A DNA stretch of 11,032 nucleotides from Planctomycetota bacterium (GTDB lineage Bacteria > Planctomycetota > Phycisphaerae > Sedimentisphaerales > SM23-30). How positions within the stretch are numbered: position 1 is the stretch's first letter; the number at the start of each line of letters is the position of its first letter. The notes below the pieces were generated by a model that worked only from the letters and a program-made list of their open reading frames with translations, was not told the origin of the DNA and did not search any database. Below, one piece after another: positions 5,190-11,032 of the stretch. Where the stretch lies: contig JAKQBU010000610.1 in NCBI GenBank assembly GCA_029573975.1, forward strand, positions 1 through 11,032, in the 5' to 3' direction. The translations under genes were made by a program, and so were the position numbers.

Positions 5190-6590
5190 ATGGAAAAAAA
5201 TCAGCTCCAGTCCGCCTGTATTTCCGCCCAGGAATATTATTATGATTGGCTCTCTCCGGATCTAAGGGGAGAAATACCCGCGGAAACCCAGGAACATCTC
5301 CGGCATTGCCGCCAGTGCCACGGCAATCTGGCGCAGCTCCAGAAAATCCTGGAGTCGCAGCAGGATGAGGCAGGGGACAGCCGCCCCCAAAATTCCGATT
5401 GGCCGGCTCTTCTCGAAACGCATTTTTCCTGCCTGGACCATCCCATGGACTGCGCCGCCGTGAAGCCGTTCCTTCCCTCCCTGGCCGACTCCGCTGGGAA
5501 AGTAACCATTCCCACCCCGGTTACCGTTCATCTGGAACATTGCCCGGACTGCCTGCATGATTTCCAGACCCTCCAAAATCTGCCCCTGACCCACGACCAG
5601 CGGCACGATCTCTCCCGCCTTTTTGCCGGTGCTTCCCGCCCAGGGAACTTCCGGAAAACGGAGAAGCAAATTGCCGCCCTGGCAGGCCGGGATCACGGCC
5701 GCGCCCTTCAGGCCATCCTCCAGCGGCCCAATTCCGGAATCACCACCTGCTTTTCGCTGCGCAGCGCCCCTCCGCAAGCGGGGAATCCGGCAAATTCGCA
5801 AGAGGCCTACAGCATCCAGGTCCTCCGCCACCGCCCCGATACCATCCGGAGCACCGCCGAGACCACCCAGCCGGCCGCCGGCTCCCGGAAAAAGGACGCG
5901 ATGCTCCATATCCTGCGCTCAAGAAAATTCCAGACCGCCGCTGCCGCGGTTTTCCTGCTCTTCGGCATGATGTTCCTGTTCCGCCCCTCCACGGCCCGGG
6001 CCGTTCCTTTGCAGCAGATCTATCAGGCCGTCCAGGAGGTGCAAAACCTGCATATCACCCGCACCTCCCCCGCCAGCCGGACACCCCTGGAAGAAATCTG
6101 GATATCGAAAGAATCAGACCTGCTTGTAATCAAAAACCAGGCCGCCACAGTCCTGTGGGACCTGTCCCGGAATACCAGAAAAATAAAAGCCCCGGGAACG
6201 GACGGAATGCAAATCCAGTTGCTGGATGAGGGCCAGGTAAGAAGCCAGAAAAAATCTATGCTGCGTTTTTTTGACCTGATGCCTTTTGACAATGTCTCCT
6301 CCATGCCGGATAATGCCTCCTGGGATCATATGCCGCTGGAAAATCCCGCCGCGGCCATGCCCGGCACCACACTCTATGAACTGACCTGGCACAAGCAACT
6401 GGGGGAATTGGGCACTATCCGCTATTCAAAATGGCGCTGTTATCTGGACCCCAAAACCAACCTGCCGCAAAAAACCGAGCTTTATACCTCATCCCATCCG
6501 GAAAATGGATATATATTAACTAGAGCCACTACCGCCCAACCCATCAGTAAGGAAACCCTGGACCAGGCCCTCCAAACCCTGGGCTTTTGA
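5190..6590 (+). CDS. Transmembrane anti-sigma factor with tandem zinc-finger motifs
   Basis: The 466-residue product is predicted to bind the preceding sigma factor in the cytoplasm and release it on an envelope signal. The N-terminal region carries two zf-HC2/ZAS-like units. The first has C10, then H36-x3-C40-x2-C43; the second has C88, then H114-x3-C118-x2-C121. In both, the first Cys lies 26 residues before the His. A polar linker leads to one membrane span at about 247-264 (FQTAAAAVFLLFGMMFLF). The periplasmic domain of about 200 residues (269-466) contains a helix near its start (LQQIYQAVQEVQNLHI) and beta-like strands with YLDPKTNLPQKTELY. That pattern recalls the LolA/RseB-like fold, but the assignment is tentative. 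AGGGG lies 9 bases before the ATG. The spacing to the sigma gene (4 bases) indicates one operon. The stop is one base from that of the convergent pilin gene. Confidence 0.85.
   Translation: MEKNQLQSACISAQEYYYDWLSPDLRGEIPAETQEHLRHCRQCHGNLAQLQKILESQQDEAGDSRPQNSDWPALLETHFSCLDHPMDCAAVKPFLPSLADSAGKVTIPTPVTVHLEHCPDCLHDFQTLQNLPLTHDQRHDLSRLFAGASRPGNFRKTEKQIAALAGRDHGRALQAILQRPNSGITTCFSLRSAPPQAGNPANSQEAYSIQVLRHRPDTIRSTAETTQPAAGSRKKDAMLHILRSRKFQTAAAAVFLLFGMMFLFRPSTARAVPLQQIYQAVQEVQNLHITRTSPASRTPLEEIWISKESDLLVIKNQAATVLWDLSRNTRKIKAPGTDGMQIQLLDEGQVRSQKKSMLRFFDLMPFDNVSSMPDNASWDHMPLENPAAAMPGTTLYELTWHKQLGELGTIRYSKWRCYLDPKTNLPQKTELYTSSHPENGYILTRATTAQPISKETLDQALQTLGF
6565..6588 (+). terminator. Weak terminator candidate at the end of the anti-sigma gene
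   Basis: AGGCCC at 6565-6570 pairs with GGGCTT at 6581-6586 (one G-U pair) across a 10-base loop. The following sequence is T-rich (TTGAATTATTTTG). It lies within the last codons of the anti-sigma gene, and an alternative CCAGG/CCTGG stem overlaps it. If real, it stops sigma-operon transcripts from running antisense into the pilin gene. The stem is short. Confidence 0.25.
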
Positions 6591-6591
6591 A

Positions 6592-7395
6592 TTATTTTGC
6601 CGGCTTCCATAAGGGAATTTGGTTTTTATACATATCCCCTGTTTTTTCGACCAGCAGGCTTTCCGCCTCCATCGTCAGGCAATGCCCATCCGCAAAACCC
6701 ACATTCAACCGGTGATACTCATGGCGGCCCTCGATGGCATCCTTCTGCTGCTCCTCAAAAAGCATTCGGGTTTGATTGATTTTCAATCCCGGTACATAAG
6801 CGGCGCCTTCGTGATCCGGTCCAAAGGGATTAGGGGGTTCTTCCGTTGCGTGATGCCAGGAAATCATGGCATAACCGCTGTCCAGCACCAGCAGCGTATC
6901 ACCGGGAGTTGATATCAACTCAGCATGTAACGGTTCCCCAATGAATTCCTTTTGGTTACTATTACCTGAAGTCATGGTGCAGACCGACAGGTTTACACCA
7001 TAATTCCCCATCAGAATATTGGTATAGGAGCTGCCCTCCGCAATATTCCGGTCCGGACATTGCAGCAGCTTGCTGTTCCGGACATCGCTGCCGATATAAT
7101 CGCCGAGAAATTGGAACCACCACCATCCCATTCTATCTTTGCCTGGTGATGCATTCCCCATATAGCCGCCCGGCGGCGTCAAATCGATTAGATTGGAAAA
7201 TGCGTAGGGATAGGACCTGGTATCTATTTCAAAGGACGCCAGGGCCAGATTGAGATGATGCAGGTTTGATAAACATAGAGCGGTTCGGGCCTGTTTCTTT
7301 GCCAACTGCAGCGCGGGCAGCAGAATCGCCAGCAGCAGGGCAATCACCCCGATTACCACCAGCAGTTCTATAAGCGTAAACCCTTTTTTTGCCAT
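6592..7395 (-). CDS. Type II secretion / type IV pilus-like pseudopilin
   Basis: The 267-residue product has a textbook class III prepilin N-terminus: basic leader MAKKG, cleavage expected between G5 and F6, then FTLIE with Glu at +5 of the mature protein. A hydrophobic helix (LLVVIGVIALLLAILLPAL) follows. The leader would be cut and F6 methylated by a prepilin peptidase (none in the window). The helix assembles pseudopili in the inner membrane. The globular part has tryptophan, glycine and cysteine residues. It ends with a RLNVGFADGH segment, a version of the C-terminal H-x-DG signature of Planctomycetota-type pilins. No Shine-Dalgarno sequence precedes the ATG. An out-of-frame ATG at 7435 does have AGGAG upstream. 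A strong promoter lies at 7449-7476. Its substrate or target is unknown. Confidence 0.9.
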   Translation of the reverse strand: MAKKGFTLIELLVVIGVIALLLAILLPALQLAKKQARTALCLSNLHHLNLALASFEIDTRSYPYAFSNLIDLTPPGGYMGNASPGKDRMGWWWFQFLGDYIGSDVRNSKLLQCPDRNIAEGSSYTNILMGNYGVNLSVCTMTSGNSNQKEFIGEPLHAELISTPGDTLLVLDSGYAMISWHHATEEPPNPFGPDHEGAAYVPGLKINQTRMLFEEQQKDAIEGRHEYHRLNVGFADGHCLTMEAESLLVEKTGDMYKNQIPLWKPAK

Positions 7396-7448
7396 TAGTT
7401 ATAGTAAATATAGGAAAACTCGAACCATCCGGCATAAACTACTCCTGT

Positions 7449-7476
7449 ATTATGATAACCGGCGTTTGTTTGTCAA
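7449..7476 (-). promoter_or_regulatory. Sigma70-type promoter for the pseudopilin gene
   Basis: The minus strand has a perfect TTGACA, a 16-base spacer, then CATAAT (five of six). Transcription should begin near 7442, giving a leader of about 47 bases before the pilin ATG. The AGGAG at 7442-7446 would lie right at the transcript start, so it may not function as a ribosome binding site. The promoter follows the terminator at 7549-7599, making the pilin gene a separate transcription unit from the C39-like gene. Confidence 0.6.
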
Positions 7477-7548
7477 TCGAACAATTCCAGCCTCCGGGTT
7501 GTGAGGAATTCCGGTTTGACCTGCCCTGTTCCCCCAAAGAACCGGCAT

Positions 7549-7599
7549 AAAAAGTGAGCTGCCCGGAACGTACTGGGGGGGTTCAGCTCCGGGCAACTC
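7549..7599 (-). terminator. Rho-independent terminator of the C39-like gene
   Basis: The arms at 7556-7567 and 7588-7599 form a 12-bp stem with a single mismatch (core TCCGGGC/GCCCGGA) and a 20-base loop. Reading on the minus strand, the stem is followed by AC and then TTTTT (7549-7553). It lies about 45 bases after the C39-like stop codon, in the expected orientation. The loop includes a run of seven C on the minus strand. Confidence 0.75.
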
Positions 7600-7619
7600 G
7601 GTCGGGAAGAATAGCTTGT

Positions 7620-7637
7620 CTGCAAAGAATTTTGCAG
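7620..7637. repeat. Small perfect hairpin after the C39-like gene
   Basis: CTGCAAA (7620-7626) and TTTGCAG (7631-7637) form a 7-bp stem with a 4-base loop, 8 bases past the C39-like stop codon. There is no T-run on the minus strand. It may protect the mRNA 3' end upstream of the terminator, or may have no role. Confidence 0.35.
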
Positions 7638-7645
7638 TTATATAC

Positions 7646-9463
7646 TCATCGGCACGCCCTCATATAATAGGTATTCCAGTCTCCCGTTATGGTACAGGAC
7701 GACAGATCGTAGGGATCGGTAATACACTCTGAGGTTTTAAACCGCACCAGCCAAGAGCCGTAACAACTGCCCGACGGCGCGGAGAGGCACCCCCAGCGTT
7801 CAAAATGATCTTCATACAGGCCGTCACATGAATCCAGACAAAAAATAACATAATAGGGCTGCAACAGATTAATGCAGTCATAAAAGGCCGCCCCCACGAT
7901 GTTTACCGCCTCCGTATCGCCCACCTCCGCCGCGGTGGCCGGCAGCTCAATGGCATCCATCGACAGCACCAGCGCGACGCCATCCAGCCATTCCTGCGGC
8001 AGGTTGCTGGCGTCGGTTCGATAATAGAATCTTTGCTTGGAAAGGTCCACCACCCGGAAACCATCCTCGTCGGCACGCGTCAGCACCACGAAATGGCTGG
8101 ACCCCGGAAAGGACAGAATCACCTGGTATCCATTCAACTGCTTCAGGGTATCGATATCCGTTTTCACCACCTTCCCCTGCAATCCTTTGCTCTGGGCAAA
8201 CTGCTTCATAGCATAGATGCTGGTATTGCCCTGATAATCGATTAATCCGGTTAGTTCCTGATCGCTGACCGGTATCCCCAGCCGCCCCAGGCTATATTGC
8301 AAAGCAATCGTGCCGCAATTGTGAGCCGTGGCGGTATTCTCCAAAATTCGCTTCTTTTCCTGCAGCAGCGCCTCGGGGTCGATCCCATACTCTTCCTTGG
8401 TATATAAACAGGACAGCGTTTGGGGGGAACCGGGGGATTGATACTCTATATACGTATCCTGTTCATACTGGATTTCAAAGGCCTCCGCCGCCGGTACCGC
8501 GGTCTCGATCGATACCATCTCCCAGCGGTCGCTTTTCAGCAAACGGGCATCCGGGCCGTACTCATTGTAATTTTCGATGGCAATCACCCCCGGCACCCAC
8601 CGCCCGCCGATCAGTTGATATTTTTCATACGTAGTAACGGTATCGGTGTAATCGGGGCGGGCCACCAGCGAAAACAAAACGGCATAATTTTTATCCGGAT
8701 CCAGCACAAATGACATTTCCATCCCATCGGCATGGACCGCCTGCAGATGAATCTCCCGGCCATCCTCCCGGACCATTTCCGTGCCGGTCAACTGGGCCGA
8801 CGCCAGCCGCTCATACGTATAAAAACCGTATCCCCACGGGATAATCCCCGCCGTTAACGGCCCGTTCACCACCACGGGAACCGCAACCGGCGATTCCGCC
8901 ACCATGGCGTTTTTGGCAGACCGGCAATAGGTCGTGTATTCGCGCCCGTTCCAGACAAACACCCGCTTGCCGTTCCAATCCAGATTGAAATAATCATACA
9001 TAAAACTGGCGGTCATGGGCGGCTGGATGGAATCAATGCGGGAAGTGACATTGATCTCCCAGTAAAATCGCGTCCCATCGTATTTGACGATCTCCGTCAC
9101 CGTCATGGTATATTCATTGCCGTATCGATACCGGATGTTAAAAGGTATGGCCTCATAGGCCATCTTCTGCAATTCGGCATCTTTCTCCGGCTTGTCCGGG
9201 TTATTCCGGTAGGCTTGCAGCGCCGGCTCGATTTTGCTCTCGATCTCCGCCGCATCCAGAATCTTCGGCGCCTCATAACTGACGTGAGTGGCTTCCATAC
9301 TTCCGCCAGCAATCCAGGTCTTTCGCTGATTCGCGATCAGCGTGCGAATGATGGGCAGCATCTCCTCCCGATCCAGCGCCCGGTCCGCCAAAACCGGAAA
9401 ACACCAGGACAAAAAAATCACTAGTGCCAACAACAGTTCCACCTTAAAGTTCCTATTCTTCAC
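7646..9463 (-). CDS. Secreted protein with C39-like cysteine peptidase domain and Cys-rich tail
   Basis: The 605-residue product starts at a GTG with AAAGGAG 7 bases upstream; an ATG at 9541 would add 26 residues and is less likely. A signal peptide at 1-26 (hydrophobic ELLLALVIFLSW, ending VLA) predicts export. Residues 27 to about 370 form an unrecognised, probably beta-rich region with many aromatic residues (for example YEKYQLIGGRWVPGVIAIEN), loosely like LolA-type folds. Residues about 375-505 match the family C39 layout: nucleophile in HNCGTIAL (C383), SHFVVL (H457), VVDLS (D473). The Cys-His and His-Asp spacings (74, 16) suit C39. The Gln usually six residues before the Cys is Thr377 here, so activity is uncertain. 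The last 82 residues hold eight Cys. C39 domains usually sit in the cytoplasm on ABC exporters; this one has no ABC part. It could act on envelope peptides or have a non-catalytic role. Confidence 0.8.
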   Translation of the reverse strand: MKNRNFKVELLLALVIFLSWCFPVLADRALDREEMLPIIRTLIANQRKTWIAGGSMEATHVSYEAPKILDAAEIESKIEPALQAYRNNPDKPEKDAELQKMAYEAIPFNIRYRYGNEYTMTVTEIVKYDGTRFYWEINVTSRIDSIQPPMTASFMYDYFNLDWNGKRVFVWNGREYTTYCRSAKNAMVAESPVAVPVVVNGPLTAGIIPWGYGFYTYERLASAQLTGTEMVREDGREIHLQAVHADGMEMSFVLDPDKNYAVLFSLVARPDYTDTVTTYEKYQLIGGRWVPGVIAIENYNEYGPDARLLKSDRWEMVSIETAVPAAEAFEIQYEQDTYIEYQSPGSPQTLSCLYTKEEYGIDPEALLQEKKRILENTATAHNCGTIALQYSLGRLGIPVSDQELTGLIDYQGNTSIYAMKQFAQSKGLQGKVVKTDIDTLKQLNGYQVILSFPGSSHFVVLTRADEDGFRVVDLSKQRFYYRTDASNLPQEWLDGVALVLSMDAIELPATAAEVGDTEAVNIVGAAFYDCINLLQPYYVIFCLDSCDGLYEDHFERWGCLSAPSGSCYGSWLVRFKTSECITDPYDLSSCTITGDWNTYYMRACR

Positions 9464-9470
9464 GACCTGA

Positions 9471-9477
9471 CTCCTTT
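9471..9477 (-). promoter_or_regulatory. Ribosome binding site deciding a GTG start
   Basis: AAAGGAG on the minus strand lies 7 bases before the GTG at 9463. It places the start just ahead of a classic signal peptide (VKNRNFK then a hydrophobic core), arguing against the longer ATG start at 9541. Confidence 0.8.
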
Positions 9478-9727
9478 CTTTACCTATATGCTTTCTACCC
9501 CATATACGGATGGAGTTTACATATCCCAGCAGCGCAACCATCGCCCTGCCTTTTCAGCAAAAACCTTCTATGATATAAAGCGTTTGACACTGGGGATCGA
9601 TTGATAAAAAAATTATTTTTTCTACATTTCGCAAAACCTGTGCCAGAGGGGAAAAAAGCCGCCTATTGCCATAACTGCTTAAATATCAGGAAATTACAAA
9701 AACCACGAAATTAATGCCGGCGTCATA

Positions 9728-9767
9728 AGCTCTTGGACCCCTTGTTATTGGGCAAGCAGAGCTATTT
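9728..9767 (+). terminator. Possible leader terminator or attenuator before the sugar operon
   Basis: AGCTCT (9728-9733) and AGAGCT (9757-9762) are perfect inverted arms. Inside them CCC and GGG can extend the stem across an internal loop. A T-run (ATTTTTGG) follows on the plus strand. It lies about 150 bases ahead of the substrate-binding protein start. It may end an upstream transcript or act as an attenuator. The stem is imperfect. Confidence 0.3.
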
Positions 9768-9785
9768 TTGGATGACACTATCGGC

Positions 9786-9805
9786 TTTTGGCCCTTCCGC
9801 CAAAA
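9786..9805. promoter_or_regulatory. Perfect inverted repeat upstream of the sugar transporter
   Basis: TTTTGGC (9786-9792) and GCCAAAA (9799-9805) form a perfect 7-bp dyad with a 6-base centre, immediately followed by TTGACA at 9806. Its position suggests an operator for the transporter operon. It does not match the usual LacI-family operator with a central CG. No regulator gene is in the window. Confidence 0.35.
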
Positions 9806-9913
9806 TTGACATTGCCTCCTGTCGGTTTTTTTGTTACTACTATTCCCGTCCATTACGTACATCCTGGTTATGATAAAGTCAGAATTTCAAGACTTCCATT
9901 GAGAGGTAATACC

Positions 9914-10912
9914 ATGCGGCTGTACCTGCTTTTGATTTTGTGTTGCTTTTTGCCTGTCCTTCCCTCCTGTTCCCGGAAAGAGGCCGGGGAAGGTTCTGAA
10001 AAACCGGCCGTCGCCGTGATCCCCAAAGGTATGACGCACCAGTTCTGGAAATCCGTGCATGCCGGGGCGATGAAAGCCGCCGCCGAACTGGATGTGGAAA
10101 TTATCTGGAAGGGGCCGTTCAAAGAAGATGACCGGGAATCCCAGATTAAAGTCGTGGAAGATTTAGTGACGCGCGGCGTATCAGGGATCGTGCTGGCGCC
10201 GCTGGACAATGCTGCCCTGCGCGTACCGGTGCTCAATGCCGCCCGCAGCGGCATCCCGGTCGCCATCATCGACTCCCACCTCCAAGGGGAGGATTACATC
10301 AGCTATATCGCCACGGATAATTTCGCCGCGGGGAAAAAGGCGGCCCGGCGCCTGGCGGAATTGCTGAAAGGCAAAGGAAAAATCGTCATGCTGCGCTGCA
10401 TGGAAGGCTCGGCCAGCACCATGGAGCGGGAAGAGGGTTTTCTGGAGGAGATGAAAACCTTTCCCGGCATCGAGATCGCCAGCTCCAATCAATACGGCGG
10501 CGCCACGACCGAAAGCGCCTATCAGGCCAGCGAAAATCTGCTGGCCCCCTTTACCGATGCCGGCGGCGTGCTCACCCTGAACGGCATCTTTTGCCCGAAT
10601 GAATCCACGACCTTCGGTATGCTGCGGGCCTTGCAGGATGGCGGCCATGCGGGCAAGGTTTTCTACGTGGGATTTGACAGCTCCGACAAACTCATCCAGG
10701 CCCTGGCCCAGGGAGAAATCCACGGCCTGGTCATCCAGGATCCTTTCCAAATGGGATACCTCGGCGTCCAATCGATCATGCAGTTTTTGCACGGTCAGGA
10801 AGTGGTGAAAAAAGTGGATACGGGATCCGTGGTGGCCACGCGGGAGAATATGGAAAATCCCGATGTGGCCCGATTGCTCAAACCGGATTTAAAACAATGG
10901 CTGAACGAGTAA
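9914..10912 (+). CDS. RbsB-type sugar ABC transporter substrate-binding lipoprotein
   Basis: The 332-residue product is a type I periplasmic binding protein (Peripla_BP_4 / RbsB group) that captures a sugar or related small molecule for an ABC importer. It has a signal peptide with a lipobox-like LPSC (Cys19), predicting a lipid-anchored protein. The family core is clear: VAVIPKGMTHQFWKSVHAG, DLVTRGVSGIVLAPLDNAAL, IPVAIIDSH, YISYIATDNFAAGKKAA, GKIVMLR, then GVLTLNG, VFYVGFDSSDKLIQAL and GLVIQDPFQMGYLGVQSI. The start at 9914 is preferred over an in-frame ATG at 9788 because GAGAGG lies 7 bases upstream and the signal peptide begins there. The next gene overlaps it by 16 bases. The ligand cannot be told from sequence. 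Confidence 0.93.
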   Translation: MRLYLLLILCCFLPVLPSCSRKEAGEGSEKPAVAVIPKGMTHQFWKSVHAGAMKAAAELDVEIIWKGPFKEDDRESQIKVVEDLVTRGVSGIVLAPLDNAALRVPVLNAARSGIPVAIIDSHLQGEDYISYIATDNFAAGKKAARRLAELLKGKGKIVMLRCMEGSASTMEREEGFLEEMKTFPGIEIASSNQYGGATTESAYQASENLLAPFTDAGGVLTLNGIFCPNESTTFGMLRALQDGGHAGKVFYVGFDSSDKLIQALAQGEIHGLVIQDPFQMGYLGVQSIMQFLHGQEVVKKVDTGSVVATRENMENPDVARLLKPDLKQWLNE

Positions 10913-11032
10913 ACGGGCCTGCCGCGCCCTTCTGTCTGGAAATGCGGGGCATTTGCAAAAACTTCGGCGCCACGGCAGCCCTGCAGCAGGTCGATCTGAG
11001 CGTGCAGTATGGGGAAATTCACGCTTTAATCG
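10897..11032 (+). CDS. Sugar ABC transporter ATP-binding protein, 5' part only
   Basis: Only the first 45 codons are in the window; the gene continues past the right edge. The visible part contains FCLEMRGICKNFGATAALQQ and then VDLSVQYGEIHALI. This is the start of an RbsA/XylG-type ATPase, ending just before the Walker A loop. The family normally has two fused ATPase domains of about 500 residues. The ATG at 10897 overlaps the binding-protein gene by 16 bases in another frame, so translation is probably coupled. An ATG at 10942 is a less likely start because it would cut into the first conserved strand. No strong Shine-Dalgarno sequence is seen. A permease gene is expected further right but is not visible. 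Confidence 0.88.
   Translation, partial: MAERVNGPAAPFCLEMRGICKNFGATAALQQVDLSVQYGEIHALI

Larger units (their letters stand above)
9464..9913. other. 450-base divergent intergenic region, C39-like gene versus sugar transporter
   Basis: No gene is supportable here. Near 9604-9621 is a strongly AT-rich tract (AAAAAAATTATTTTTT). Two inverted repeats lie closer to the transporter, at 9728-9762 and 9786-9805. TTGACA occurs at 9584-9589 and at 9806-9811 on the plus strand, but neither has a good -10 box at normal spacing. TATGAT at 9869-9874 is a possible -10 without a -35. The promoters of both flanking genes therefore stay unresolved, and one or both may need an activator or an alternative sigma factor. 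Confidence 0.6.

Noticed and set aside
5262..5909. 215-codon minus-strand open frame opposite the anti-sigma gene
   Set aside because: Shadow of a GC-rich coding region. The opposite frame has the zinc motifs and membrane span, and this one has no recognisable domain.
7229..7435. 68-codon open frame starting at the AGGAG-preceded ATG at 7435
   Set aside because: It overlaps the pilin gene in another frame with shadow-like composition. The promoter position suggests AGGAG lies at the transcript start. Kept only as a finding about the pilin start.
9584..9613. TTGACA at 9584 as a plus-strand promoter for the sugar operon
   Set aside because: No acceptable -10 box lies 16-18 bases downstream; that stretch is an A-run.
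10181..10792. 203-codon minus-strand open frame opposite the sugar-binding protein
   Set aside because: Antisense to an unambiguous RbsB-type gene, with shadow-like composition and no start signal.

Overview
The window most resembles a chromosomal segment from a Planctomycetota-type bacterium, with Phycisphaerae-like members the best guess. The evidence is a complete mreBCD cluster, an ECF sigma factor paired with a zinc-finger anti-sigma factor carrying a large extracytoplasmic domain, and a type II secretion pseudopilin of the N-methylation / C-terminal FADGH type that is abundant in Planctomycetota, Lentisphaerota and Verrucomicrobiota. This assignment is inference; there is no rRNA or other marker. 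No tRNA, rRNA, CRISPR array, insertion sequence or transposase was seen.

Left block (195-4113, all minus strand): a cell-shape cluster. Transcription runs from a TTG-started membrane-anchored coiled-coil protein (3250-4113), through a 59-residue single-span membrane protein (3006-3185), then mreB, mreC and mreD. A sigma70-like promoter precedes the coiled-coil gene and a second one lies just ahead of mreB. The coiled-coil protein has the same layout as MreC (one N-terminal span, coiled coil, C-terminal beta domain), so it is a candidate extra elongasome part. Positions 1-194 hold two inverted repeats and no supportable gene.

Middle block (4481-9477): a 541-base divergent intergenic region leads into an ECF sigma factor and its anti-sigma factor (plus strand). 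The sigma start codon has no Shine-Dalgarno sequence, but a 27-codon upstream ORF ends 7 bases before it, which suggests translational coupling. The anti-sigma factor has two tandem HxxxCxxC zinc motifs, one membrane span and a periplasmic domain. It ends one base from the stop codon of a convergent pseudopilin gene. Behind the pilin, on the same minus strand but as its own transcription unit, lies a secreted protein with a family C39-like cysteine peptidase domain and a cysteine-rich C-terminus. A rho-independent terminator separates the two. The sigma/anti-sigma pair, pilin and C39-like protein could form one envelope-sensing or surface-export module; this is a hypothesis.

Right block (9464-11032): a 450-base divergent intergenic region with two hairpins is followed by a sugar ABC transporter operon (plus strand). 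It holds a RbsB-type substrate-binding lipoprotein and, overlapping it by 16 bases, the start of a RbsA-type ATP-binding subunit that is cut off by the window end.

Start codons are varied (ATG, GTG, TTG). They were chosen from visible Shine-Dalgarno sequences where possible.
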